Position numbers and translations under genes: made by a program. Positions 16,557-24,322 of a DNA stretch of 32,938 bases are shown here, one piece after another. Every line of letters begins with the position of its first letter. Positions within the stretch are counted from its first letter, which is position 1. The stretch is from Oxalobacteraceae bacterium (GTDB lineage Bacteria > Pseudomonadota > Gammaproteobacteria > Burkholderiales > Burkholderiaceae_D). Location: the NCBI GenBank assembly GCA_027490465.1, contig JAIXXZ010000079.1, positions 1 to 32,938 of the forward strand, written 5' to 3'. The notes under the pieces were generated by a model. It ran no database searches. It saw only the letters and a list, made by a program, of their open reading frames with translations, and was not told where the DNA came from.

Positions 16557-16705
16557 CTCCCAAAATCCAGGGATGAACCCACAACGAGTCCGCCCTTTGT
16601 TCACCTGCGGCTCGCCTCAAGCGCTCTCGCACAATCAGCACCGCAAACACTACGACCAGTACAACAAGGCACTACCAACGCCGCACGTGGCTTTGGGTCA
16701 GAGCA

Positions 16706-17887
16706 TTACTCCCAGTTGAGCGCGCCACCGGTCTGGTACTCGATGACCCGAGTCTCAAAGAAGTTACGCTCTTTCTTCAGGTCGATCATCTCGCTCATCC
16801 ATGGGAACGGATTCTCTTCCTGCGGGAACAATGCCTCAAGACCGATCTGCTGAGCCCGGCGATTCGCGATGAAACGGAGATAGCCCTTGAACATCGACGC
16901 GTTGAGACCCAGCACACCACGCGGCATTGTATCCTCAGCGTAGCGATATTCCAACTCCACAGCTTGCAAAAACAACGTCTTGATCTCTTCCTTGAAGGCC
17001 GGTGTCCACAAATGCGGGTTCTCGAGCTTGATGGTGTTGATCAGGTCAATGCCGAAGTTGCAGTGCATGGACTCGTCACGCAGGATGTATTGGTACTGCT
17101 CGGCTGCGCCCATCATCTTGTTCTGACGGCCCAGTGCCAGAATCTGGGTAAAGCCGACATAGAAGAACAAGCCCTCCATCAGGCAGGCAAAGACGATCAG
17201 CGACTTGAGCAGCGTCTGATCACTCTCGGTCGTGCCAGTCTGGAACTCGGGGTTGGTCAGCGTCTCGATGAAAGGAATCAGGAACTGATCCTTGTCGCGA
17301 ATGGAGGTAACTTCGTTGTAGGCATTGAAGATTTCCGACTCATCCAGGCCCAGCGACTCGACGATGTACTGGTAGGCATGCGTATGAATCGCCTCTTCGA
17401 ATGCCTGGCGCAGCAGATACTGGCGGCACTCTGGCGCCGTGATGTGGCGGTAGGTGCCCAGCACGATATTGTTGGCAGCGAGTGAATCGGCAGTCACGAA
17501 AAAGCCCAGATTACGCTTGACCAGACGACGCTCGTCTTCGGTCAGACCATTCGGGTTCTTCCACAGCTCGATGTCGCGCTGCATATTGATTTCCTGCGGC
17601 ATCCAGTGGTTCGCGCAGCCGGCCAGGTATTTGTCCCATGCCCATTTGTACTTGAACGGCACGAGCTGATTGACGTCGGTCTTGCCGTTGATGATGCGCT
17701 TGTCCACCGCGTTGACGCGGCCCTGGGTGTCGCCGGTCTTTTCGGGACGCGCGAGTATGCCCGGATCAAGTGCGGTATCGGCTTGAAATGCCGAAACGGG
17801 CGCACCTGTCGGCACCGACTGCAATTGCGGACGTGCTTGGGGTGGGCGGGCTGCGGTTGCTGCGGTGTCTTCGTCCCAGGAGAGCAT
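16706..17887 (-). CDS. nrdB: class Ia ribonucleotide reductase, beta (R2) subunit
   Basis: NrdB houses the di-iron centre and tyrosyl radical used by NrdA to reduce ribonucleoside diphosphates. In this 393-residue protein the iron ligands and radical site line up with E. coli R2 by spacing: Asp134, Glu165, His168, Glu238, Glu272 and His275, with the radical at Tyr172 (EAIHTHAY). The radical Tyr is present, so this is not the Tyr-less chlamydial type. An N-terminal extension of about 50 residues is Ala/Pro-rich. ATG 17887 is preceded by GAGGA about 9 bp upstream. It lies 105 bp after nrdA, separated by an intercistronic hairpin. Confidence 0.97.
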   Translation of the reverse strand: MLSWDEDTAATAARPPQARPQLQSVPTGAPVSAFQADTALDPGILARPEKTGDTQGRVNAVDKRIINGKTDVNQLVPFKYKWAWDKYLAGCANHWMPQEINMQRDIELWKNPNGLTEDERRLVKRNLGFFVTADSLAANNIVLGTYRHITAPECRQYLLRQAFEEAIHTHAYQYIVESLGLDESEIFNAYNEVTSIRDKDQFLIPFIETLTNPEFQTGTTESDQTLLKSLIVFACLMEGLFFYVGFTQILALGRQNKMMGAAEQYQYILRDESMHCNFGIDLINTIKLENPHLWTPAFKEEIKTLFLQAVELEYRYAEDTMPRGVLGLNASMFKGYLRFIANRRAQQIGLEALFPQEENPFPWMSEMIDLKKERNFFETRVIEYQTGGALNWE

Positions 17888-17949
17888 GGTCTTTTTTTCC
17901 TCAGTTACTTATAGGGGTTCATCGTTACAGCATAGTCCGGGTTGATATT

Positions 17950-17986
17950 GCCGGCTTGATCGGTATCCTGATCGATGCAAGCCGGC
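17950..17986 (-). promoter_or_regulatory. nrdA-nrdB intercistronic stem-loop
   Basis: GCCGGCTTG (17950-17958) and CAAGCCGGC (17978-17986) form a perfect 9 bp stem around a 19 nt loop in the 105 bp between nrdA and nrdB. There is no T-run, so it should not terminate efficiently. A role in setting the NrdA:NrdB ratio by RNA processing or protection is plausible but inferred. Confidence 0.55.
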
Positions 17987-17992
17987 AGCAGC

Positions 17993-20884
17993 TTACTGAC
18001 AAGCCTCGCACTCTTCGAAACCGGGATCGCCGGGTCGCAGCATGCAGGCGGGTCCATCAGCCTCCGCTGCTGCGCCCACGGTCGCAGGCATATCGGAGGA
18101 GACGGCGTTGAGCGCGCCCGCCTTAGAGGTCGACTTCTCGGTGTGTGTAGCACCGATGGTGCGCAGGTAGTACGTGGTCTTGAGACCGCGCAGCCAGGCG
18201 AGCTTGTAGGTTTCATCGAGCTTCTTGCCGGATGCGCCTGCCATGTAGATATTCAGCGACTGCGCCTGATCGATCCACTTCTGGCGACGCGAGGCTGCCT
18301 CAACCAGCCAGCTTGGATCGACTTCGAAGGCTGTCGCGTACAGCTCACGCAGATCCTGCGGAATGCGATCAATGCGTGCGAGGCTGCCATCAAAGTATTT
18401 CAAGTCGGCGATCATCACTTCATCCCACAGACCACGCGCTTTCAGGTCACGCACCAGATGCTCATTGATTTCGGTGAATTCGCCGGACAGATTCGATTTC
18501 ACGTAGAGATTCTGATACGTGGGCTCGATACAAGCTGACACGCCAATGATATTGGAGATGGTTGCGGTCGGCGCGATCGCTACGCAATTGGAGTTGCGCA
18601 TGCCATGCGTCTTGATGCGATCGCGCAGCTTGCTCCAGTCCAGCGTTTCCGTGGTGTCGACTTCAAGGTACCCGCCGCGTTCTTCGGCCAGCAGCTTGAG
18701 CGAATCCTGGGGCAAGATACCGCGATCCCACAAGGATCCGCGATAAGAGCTGTAGGTACCCCGCTCTTCGGCCAGCTCGGTAGAAGCCAGATAAGCGTAG
18801 TAGCAGACTGCCTCCATCGAACGGTCGGCGAACTCGACCGCATCTTTGGATGCGTAAGGTATGCGCATCATGTGCAGGCAATCCTGGAAACCCATGATGC
18901 CCATGCCGACCGGACGGTGACGCAGGTTCGAATCACGCGCCTTCTTCACAGCGTAGTAATTGATGTCGATCACGTTATCGAGCATGCGCATCGCTGTGTT
19001 GATGGTTTTCTGCAGCTTGTCGTGATCAAGCTTGCCATCCTTCATGTGCGCCGGCAGATTGACCGAGCCCAGATTGCAAACAGCGATCTCTGAATCATTG
19101 GTATTGAGCGTGATCTCGGTGCACAGGTTGGAGCTGTGAACCACGCCGACGTGCTGCTGGGGCGAACGAATATTGCAAGGGTCCTTGAAGGTGATCCAGG
19201 GATGGCCCGTCTCGAACAGCATCGAGAGCATCTTGCGCCACAAATCCAGCGCCTGAATTTTCTTGAACAGCTTGAGTTCGCCGCTGGCGGCCTTGGCTTC
19301 GTAGCCCAGATAAGCGGTCTCGAACTCCTTGCCAAACTTCTCGTGCAGATCCTTGACATCGGAAGGCGAGAACAAGGTCCACTCGCCTTTTTCCATCACA
19401 CGCTTCATGAACAGGTCGGGAATCCAGTTCGCCGTGTTCATGTCGTGCGTACGGCGACGGTCGTCACCGGTATTTTTGCGCAGATCGAGGAATTCCTCGA
19501 TATCCATGTGCCAGGTCTCGAGATACGCACAGACCGCACCCTTGCGCTTGCCGCCCTGATTGACCGCAACCGCGGTGTCATTCACCACTTTCAGGAAAGG
19601 CACCACACCCTGCGACTTGCCATTGGTACCTTTGATGTGAGCACCCAGCGCGCGCACCGGCGTCCAGTCATTACCCAGACCACCCGCATATTTGGCCAGC
19701 AGTGCGTTTTCTTTGATGGCCTCGTAAATGCCGTCCAGATCATCCGACACCGTGGTCAGGTAACAGGAAGAGAGCTGTGAACGCAGCGTGCCGGAATTGA
19801 ACAGCGTTGGTGTCGAGCTCATGAAATCGAAGCTCGACAGCAAGTGATAGAACTCGATTGCGCGTGCTTCGCGGTTGATTTCGTTGAGTGCCAGACCCAT
19901 CGCGACGCGCATGTAGAACGCCTGCGGCATCTCGATGCGAGTACCTTGAATGTGCAGGAAGTAGCGGTCATACAAAGTCTGCAAACCCAGGTAACCGAAC
20001 TGCAGGTCGCGATCGGCAACCAGCGCTTCGGCGAGCATTTTCAAATCGAATTGCGCGAGCTTGGCGTCAAGCAGATCGGCATCAATGCCTTTTTTGATGA
20101 ATTTCGGGAAATACTCCAGATAATGCTGGCTCGCGTCACCCTGCGCGACTTCCTGACCAAACACTTCTTTACGAATGGTGTGCATCAACAAACGCGCGGT
20201 CACCTGGCTATAGGCCGGGTCTTTTTCCATCAGCACGCGCGCTGCCAGAATGGCCGATTTGTAGAGTTCTTCAACAGGTACGCCGTCATACAGATTGCGC
20301 ACTGTCTCGTGCAGGATTGCGTCAGCATCCGCGAATTGTTCCAGCCCTATGCAAGCCGAGGTAATCATGGCCTTGAGCTTGTTCATGTCGAGCGGGACGC
20401 GCTGACCATCGACCACAATCTGGAGCGCTGACTCGCGGGCTGGCGCTGGCTTGCTCGCCTGTTGCTGCGCACGCTCTTCCATGCGCTTGGCGCGGTAAAG
20501 CACATAGGCACGGGCAACATCATGCTCGCCCGAGCGCATGAGCGCGAGCTCGACCTGATCCTGCACATCTTCAATATGGAAAGTACCACCCGCAGGTTGA
20601 CGACGCATCAGGGTCGACACGACACCCACGGTCAGCTGCTCGACCAGCTCGCGCACACGCGCGGACGCTGCCCCCTGACCGCCATTCACGGCCAGAAATG
20701 CCTTGGTCATGGCGATGGAAATCTTGGACGGCTCAAAACCCACCACTGCGCCGTTACGGCGAATGATCTTGTAGTCATGCAGCGGCGCAGTCGCGCCGGC
20801 AGATGAAGGGGCGAGCGCCGAGACGGCGGGTGCGCCACTGATGTTGCCTGTGGACTTGGCTGAAATTTCCTGACTGGTCTGCAC
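17993..20884 (-). CDS. nrdA: class Ia ribonucleotide reductase, alpha (R1) subunit
   Basis: NrdA is the catalytic subunit that makes deoxyribonucleotides. The protein has about 963 residues. An N-terminal ATP-cone (YKIIRRNGAVVGFEPSKI, starting near residue 37) indicates dATP feedback control. Active-site Cys residues appear in SSCYLTTVSDD, NLCTEITLNTND and AVCNLGSVNL, matching E. coli Cys225, Cys439 and Cys462. The C-terminal redox pair is in FEECEACQ. GTG 20884 is chosen because GGGGAGG lies four bases upstream; ATG 20905 adds seven residues and has no well-placed Shine-Dalgarno sequence. Transcription probably starts near 21165 under NrdR control. Confidence 0.95.
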   Translation of the reverse strand: MQTSQEISAKSTGNISGAPAVSALAPSSAGATAPLHDYKIIRRNGAVVGFEPSKISIAMTKAFLAVNGGQGAASARVRELVEQLTVGVVSTLMRRQPAGGTFHIEDVQDQVELALMRSGEHDVARAYVLYRAKRMEERAQQQASKPAPARESALQIVVDGQRVPLDMNKLKAMITSACIGLEQFADADAILHETVRNLYDGVPVEELYKSAILAARVLMEKDPAYSQVTARLLMHTIRKEVFGQEVAQGDASQHYLEYFPKFIKKGIDADLLDAKLAQFDLKMLAEALVADRDLQFGYLGLQTLYDRYFLHIQGTRIEMPQAFYMRVAMGLALNEINREARAIEFYHLLSSFDFMSSTPTLFNSGTLRSQLSSCYLTTVSDDLDGIYEAIKENALLAKYAGGLGNDWTPVRALGAHIKGTNGKSQGVVPFLKVVNDTAVAVNQGGKRKGAVCAYLETWHMDIEEFLDLRKNTGDDRRRTHDMNTANWIPDLFMKRVMEKGEWTLFSPSDVKDLHEKFGKEFETAYLGYEAKAASGELKLFKKIQALDLWRKMLSMLFETGHPWITFKDPCNIRSPQQHVGVVHSSNLCTEITLNTNDSEIAVCNLGSVNLPAHMKDGKLDHDKLQKTINTAMRMLDNVIDINYYAVKKARDSNLRHRPVGMGIMGFQDCLHMMRIPYASKDAVEFADRSMEAVCYYAYLASTELAEERGTYSSYRGSLWDRGILPQDSLKLLAEERGGYLEVDTTETLDWSKLRDRIKTHGMRNSNCVAIAPTATISNIIGVSACIEPTYQNLYVKSNLSGEFTEINEHLVRDLKARGLWDEVMIADLKYFDGSLARIDRIPQDLRELYATAFEVDPSWLVEAASRRQKWIDQAQSLNIYMAGASGKKLDETYKLAWLRGLKTTYYLRTIGATHTEKSTSKAGALNAVSSDMPATVGAAAEADGPACMLRPGDPGFEECEACQ

Positions 20885-21165
20885 TGCGCCTCCCCAAATG
20901 GTCATACCGCGGGCATTACTACCCTCTTGTCTCTGTTTTGCCGGACAAACGCCGGCACCATGATTTCTACTTACCGGCTAACGCGCCGTACGCTGCTCTG
21001 CGCAGACACACCAAAAGATTTGCTACTGATGGGCCCTGTCCAAGCCCCACATTCATCCGGGTGTGCACCCTTTTAAACGCTTCGCCCATTGTGTGGGCTG
21101 GTATAACCTGGTCAGTTCAGTTGAATTAGTGAAAACACTAGATCTAGTAGATTCAGCTATCACTG
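20885..21165 (-). other. long nrdA 5' leader (about 280 nt)
   Basis: Between the predicted transcription start and the nrdA GTG there are about 280 nt without a plausible gene. On the minus strand a TGCCGG/CCGGCA hairpin lies at about 20938-20957, some 50 nt before the start codon. No riboswitch consensus is recognised. The 5' end contains the second NrdR-like box. Confidence 0.5.
21135..21150. promoter_or_regulatory. NrdR box, downstream copy
   Basis: ACACTAGATCTAGTAG matches the palindromic 16 bp NrdR operator (consensus about ACACWATATATWGTGT) at most positions of both half-sites. It is centred 31 bp, three helical turns, from the box at 21166, the pairing typical of NrdR-repressed ribonucleotide reductase operons. 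The box lies just downstream of the predicted transcription start. Confidence 0.75.
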
Positions 21166-21181
21166 ACACTAATTCTAGTGC
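21166..21181. promoter_or_regulatory. NrdR box, promoter-overlapping copy
   Basis: ACACTAATTCTAGTGC fits the NrdR operator, with clear ACACTA and TAGTG half-sites. It covers the predicted -10 element of the nrdA promoter (TAGAAT, 21177-21172), so bound NrdR should block RNA polymerase. NrdR itself is not encoded in this window. Confidence 0.8.
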
Positions 21182-21200
21182 TCGCCTGCTTAACTTGCAA
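21172..21200 (-). promoter_or_regulatory. predicted sigma-70 promoter of nrdAB
   Basis: On the minus strand TTGCAA (21200-21195) and TAGAAT (21177-21172) are 17 bp apart. The -35 lies 8 bp beyond the ampD stop and the -10 is inside an NrdR box. Position and overlap with the operator support this as the regulated nrdAB promoter. Confidence 0.65.
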
Positions 21201-21207
21201 CCGATTT

Positions 21208-21825
21208 TTACGCTCGGAAACTCAGCGCAAACTCAGTTTTTGTGTCAGAAAGCCTCGGGGAAAGTAGAGTTGCCATCTCGGATAGATAGCGATCCCAGTC
21301 AAAATGCGGCCCCGGGTCTGTTTTGCGGCCTGGTGCGATATGTTCATGCCCGGTGACATGAGCCAGCGGATGCGCAATCGATAGCGCTTTTGTGAGCGCA
21401 AACAGGGTCCGATATTGCACATCGCAAAATGGCGTGTGGTCATCGCCTTCCAATTCGATACCGATCGAGAAATCGTTACACCGCTCATGGTCATCAAAAG
21501 TTGACACTCCGGCGTGCCAGGCGCGATCGTGCGTGCTGACGAACTGCGTCGCACTGCCATCGCGCCGAATCAAAAAATGGGCCGACACCCGCAGCCCCTC
21601 GAGCTGGGCGAAATAGGGATGTGCTGTGCAATCGAGCTGATTGGTGAACAGCGCCTCGATGTCATTGCCAGCGAACTCGCCGGGCGGCAAGCTGATGTTG
21701 TGAATCACGAGCAGGTTGATTGCCACTTGCGGCGGACGGGCGTCGTAATTCGGGCTGATCACCCGGCGAATTTGCTGGCACCAGCCAGTGTCATCGATCG
21801 AAAAACAAAATTCAGTCGGCGTCAT
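21208..21825 (-). CDS. ampD: 1,6-anhydro-N-acetylmuramyl-L-alanine amidase AmpD
   Basis: AmpD is a cytoplasmic zinc amidase that cuts the peptide from anhydro-muropeptides during murein recycling; its loss derepresses AmpC in species that have that system. The 205-residue protein has the zinc ligands His42 (LVIHNIS), His160 (TGHEHIAPG) and Asp170 (KTDPGPHFDW), with the ten-residue His-to-Asp spacing of known AmpD, plus a Glu in IGIELEG. The freed tripeptide is the substrate of Mpl, encoded at 6.5 kb. The start overlaps the end of the sigma-54 activator gene by 14 bp, so the two are co-transcribed. Confidence 0.95.
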   Translation of the reverse strand: MTPTEFCFSIDDTGWCQQIRRVISPNYDARPPQVAINLLVIHNISLPPGEFAGNDIEALFTNQLDCTAHPYFAQLEGLRVSAHFLIRRDGSATQFVSTHDRAWHAGVSTFDDHERCNDFSIGIELEGDDHTPFCDVQYRTLFALTKALSIAHPLAHVTGHEHIAPGRKTDPGPHFDWDRYLSEMATLLSPRLSDTKTEFALSFRA

Positions 21826-22837
21826 GAATCGTCAGTCGCTGCATACGGTAACGTAGTTGCCGCAAGCTTATCCCAAGAAGCGATGCTGCGCGGCTTCGAT
21901 TGAAGCGTGCCTGATGCAGCGCGTGACGGATTAAATCACGCTCGATGCTGGCCAGATGCACGGGAAGGCAAACCGGAAGCACAAGCTTGTCCGCTGCGTA
22001 TGCGTTCGCGCAAGGCATTATGTCGCTGCATGAAACGGCGTTGTTCGGCGTGGATAAGGCCAGACTCTCAAAATGCAAGTCCTCCGGCTTGATGACAGCG
22101 CCAGCAGCAAAGGCCAGCGCCCGCTCCAGCACATTTTCGAGCTCGCGCACATTGCCGGGAAAGTCATATCCCACGAGCTGTTCCATCGCGGCCTCGCTGA
22201 TCACCGGCTTGCTGGCGCCAGGCACAAGTCGGGACAGAATGGCATCACACAGTAAAGGTATGTCCTCCCGTCTTGCACGCAGCGGCGGCAAGGACAGCGA
22301 GATGACCTGCAAGCGAAAGTACAAATCCTGACGAAAACTGCCTCGCTCCACCACTGAGGCAAGATTCTGATGCGTGGCTGACAAAATCCGCACATCAATG
22401 ACATCCTCGCGCTGCGCACCCAGCTTGCGCACGCGCCGCTCCTGAATCGCACGCAGTAGTTTCACCTGCATAGCCAGCGGCAGCTCCGAGACTTCATCCA
22501 GAAATAACGTGCCTTGGTGCGCAGTATGAAAGAAGCCCTGACGCTCCTCGCTGGCACCCGTAAAGGCGCCGCGGCGATAACCAAAAAATTCGGCTTCCAT
22601 GAGATTTTCGGGAATTGCGCCGCAGTTTACGGCGATGAAAGGCTGACTGGCTCGCGGGCTGTGCGCGTGAATGTCGCGCGCTGCGAGTTCCTTGCCGCTG
22701 CCCGACTCGCCATAAATCGCCACCGGCGCGGTGCCGGGCGCAAGTTTACGAATACGCTCCCGCACCTCCTGCATGGCCCGCGATTCACCCAGAAGACGAA
22801 ATGCAATGGAAGAGACGGCGTCAGGAGCAGAGATCAT
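21812..22837 (-). CDS. sigma-54 activator (PilR-like) lacking a receiver domain
   Basis: This 341-residue bacterial enhancer-binding protein starts almost directly with its AAA+ domain (LLGESRAMQEVRERI). Walker A GESGSGKE is at about 43-50, the sigma-54-contacting GAFTGA loop is intact at about 90-95, Walker B is TLFLDEVSEL, and a DFPGNVRELENVLERAL segment follows. A Fis-type helix-turn-helix ends the protein (RSRAASLLGISLRQLRYRMQ). In related Burkholderiales this slot before ampD usually holds pilS-pilR with an N-terminal receiver domain. Both pilS and the receiver are absent here, so the protein may act without phosphorylation or through another signal. ATG 22837 is chosen; TTG 22849 is possible. 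Neither has a strong Shine-Dalgarno sequence. Confidence 0.85.
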   Translation of the reverse strand: MISAPDAVSSIAFRLLGESRAMQEVRERIRKLAPGTAPVAIYGESGSGKELAARDIHAHSPRASQPFIAVNCGAIPENLMEAEFFGYRRGAFTGASEERQGFFHTAHQGTLFLDEVSELPLAMQVKLLRAIQERRVRKLGAQREDVIDVRILSATHQNLASVVERGSFRQDLYFRLQVISLSLPPLRARREDIPLLCDAILSRLVPGASKPVISEAAMEQLVGYDFPGNVRELENVLERALAFAAGAVIKPEDLHFESLALSTPNNAVSCSDIMPCANAYAADKLVLPVCLPVHLASIERDLIRHALHQARFNRSRAASLLGISLRQLRYRMQRLTIHDAD

Positions 22838-22987
22838 GGCTGATGCCAAAAACGGAACGCGCTAGGGTAAGCCATCCCGATAATTACAGCTGCACGATCA
22901 GCGGAAAACACAACACTGCGCCCGCGCATTCGGTGAGATAACAAACTATCGCAAGAAAGTAGAGAGGATGCTTAACCGGACTTCGGT

Positions 22988-23245
22988 CTATCGCTCGCTA
23001 TGCAAACGTCGATGTTCTTCGCTGCAAAACGTGATGGCGCCCGCTCCGTGGACTGCCTCAGAGCTGGGCAGATGAATGCCGCATTGGGCACATTTGACCA
23101 TGGCCTCGGCGACGTCGTCGGTACCTGCGTTCGACGCCGCCGGGGTTGAATCTGTGGACGAAGCCGACCCGGAGGAGGATTGCCTTGAAACGGTGTACCA
23201 GCGCCAAGCCAAATAAATGACCACTGCCCAAATCAGATATTTCAA
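22988..23245 (-). CDS. PP0621-like small membrane protein with a zinc-binding motif
   Basis: This 85-residue protein has one N-terminal membrane helix (about 3-19, KYLIWAVVIYLAWRWY), a Ser-rich linker (about 22-47) and a C-terminal metal-binding motif, CAQCGIHL...FCSEEHRRLH. The TTG start at 23245 follows AGGAG six bases upstream and overlaps the ypjD stop as TTGA, which is strong evidence for coupling. A longer frame to 23365 lies inside ypjD and is rejected. It is the middle member of the ypjD - this gene - activator - ampD run. Its function is unknown. Confidence 0.85.
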   Translation of the reverse strand: MKYLIWAVVIYLAWRWYTVSRQSSSGSASSTDSTPAASNAGTDDVAEAMVKCAQCGIHLPSSEAVHGAGAITFCSEEHRRLHSER

Positions 23246-24072
23246 GCCAGACTCCTGTGCAACACCACCTCCATTACGAAACGGCTGCCGACATACGCAA
23301 GCAAGAGTGTTGCGAAACCGGTGAGCGTGAACGAGAGCGCTGTCTTGCCACGCCATCCTCTCCACTGACGACCGGCCAGAAGCAATCCGAACAACAACCA
23401 GGAGAGCATAGTGAACAATGTCTTGTGCTCGAGACGGAAAGGTTTGCCAAAGACAGCCTCGGAAAAGAACACACCTGAGACGACAGTAAGCGTCAGCAAG
23501 AGAAAACCGAGACTGATCAACCTGAACAGCACGCGCTCCATCGTGAGCAATGCAGGCAGACGATCAATGGCCAGCGCAAACCAGCCGCGCTGCGACGCTG
23601 CGGTAGGCAATGCATGCAAACGCGACTCCTGCATCGCCATCAATACCGCATGGAAGGCCGCAATGGTGAGGGAGCCGTACGCCAGGGTCGACAAGGCCAC
23701 GTGCCATGAGAACCAGGGCGACTTGCCGGCCAGAGGAATTTCCGATCCCGGGAAAAAAGCCGGCAGCACAATCACAATCGCCGCAATCGGCAAGACCAGA
23801 CGACGCAATCCATCGACCGACAGATTACGGTTTTCTATCCAGTAAGCCGCGACCGTCATCCACAACGCGGCGGACAGCATCACGGCGAAGCCGAGTCGAA
23901 GATATTCGGGGGTGATGACGATGCTGGCCAGCGCTGCGCCATGCAATAGCCAGCCCACCGCCGTACCCAAGGTAATGAAACGGCGCTGCTGCTCGGGCAA
24001 TAATGAGCAGACAATGTAGAGCAATCCGGCTGCGTGAATAAAGAGAAGTTGCATAAACAAAGTGTACACCAT
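23242..24072 (-). CDS. ypjD: YpjD/CcsA-like inner membrane protein
   Basis: This 276-residue polytopic protein has about eight hydrophobic helices and belongs to the cytochrome c assembly (CcsA/CcmC-like) family. The segment PWFSWHVALSTLAYGSLTIA and a later HKTLFTMLSWLLFG place conserved His residues where the family binds heme or contacts it. The full WWD heme-handling signature of CcsA is not obvious. YpjD is the family member that sits beside ffh in many proteobacteria, as it does here. ATG 24072 has GAGG about 8 bp upstream. Its leader abuts a MITE-like element that starts 30 bp upstream. Confidence 0.88.
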   Translation of the reverse strand: MVYTLFMQLLFIHAAGLLYIVCSLLPEQQRRFITLGTAVGWLLHGAALASIVITPEYLRLGFAVMLSAALWMTVAAYWIENRNLSVDGLRRLVLPIAAIVIVLPAFFPGSEIPLAGKSPWFSWHVALSTLAYGSLTIAAFHAVLMAMQESRLHALPTAASQRGWFALAIDRLPALLTMERVLFRLISLGFLLLTLTVVSGVFFSEAVFGKPFRLEHKTLFTMLSWLLFGLLLAGRQWRGWRGKTALSFTLTGFATLLLAYVGSRFVMEVVLHRSLA

Positions 24073-24102
24073 GGCTCTGCCTCAAAAGCTCGACGGGGGA
24101 GC

Positions 24103-24224
24103 CGCTGAACAAATCCGGGTTTGACAGCAAGCCGGTGCAGTTGCACGGCGCTGAGCATGTGAAAAATCAAGGGCTTGGACCGATTTATTCAGCCATGAAA
24201 GTTTGGGTTGTCATTGAATCAGCG
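24103..24224 (+). mobile_element. MITE-like element, copy 3 (122 bp, diverged)
   Basis: The left end CGCTGAACAAATCC and right end TTGAATCAGCG are inverted, and the inner part follows copy 1 almost without gaps. Shared blocks include AAGCCGGTGCAG versus GAGCCAGCGCAG, AAAATCAAGGGCTTG (identical) and AAAGT before the right end. It is clearly related but more decayed than copies 1 and 2. It fills most of the space between the divergent ypjD and ffh genes and its right edge touches the predicted ffh promoter. Confidence 0.65.
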
Positions 24225-24252
24225 CTTGCTCGTTACGTGCTTCGGGTAGAAT
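24225..24252 (+). promoter_or_regulatory. predicted promoter of ffh
   Basis: CTTGCT (24225-24230) and TAGAAT (24247-24252) are 16 bp apart. The -10 is good and the -35 is weak. Transcription would start near 24259, about 64 nt before the ffh ATG. The -35 begins one base beyond the MITE-like copy 3. Confidence 0.45.
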
Positions 24253-24322
24253 CCTTGGGTGATTTTTCTCTATGCGCACCGGTTTCAGCCCTCCCTTTCC
24301 TGATCCACATTCAAAACACCTC

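Larger units (their letters stand above)
16129..16705. other. 577 bp gene-free tract between nrdB and the H1-like gene
   Basis: No plausible protein-coding gene is seen on either strand. The part next to 16128 must hold the promoter of the H1-like gene, although no strong -35/-10 pair stands out. The rest holds a terminator at 16330-16357, a large inverted repeat at 16515-16556 and unassigned sequence. Both elements lie downstream of nrdB on the minus strand, so the tract from 16706 to 16330 is either a long nrdB 3' untranslated region or contains a small RNA gene. Confidence 0.6.

Noticed and set aside
16301..16576. A 91-codon plus-strand frame in the nrdB / H1-like gap.
   Set aside because: Composition is non-coding-like, it runs through the terminator and large hairpin, and no Shine-Dalgarno sequence or motif is present.
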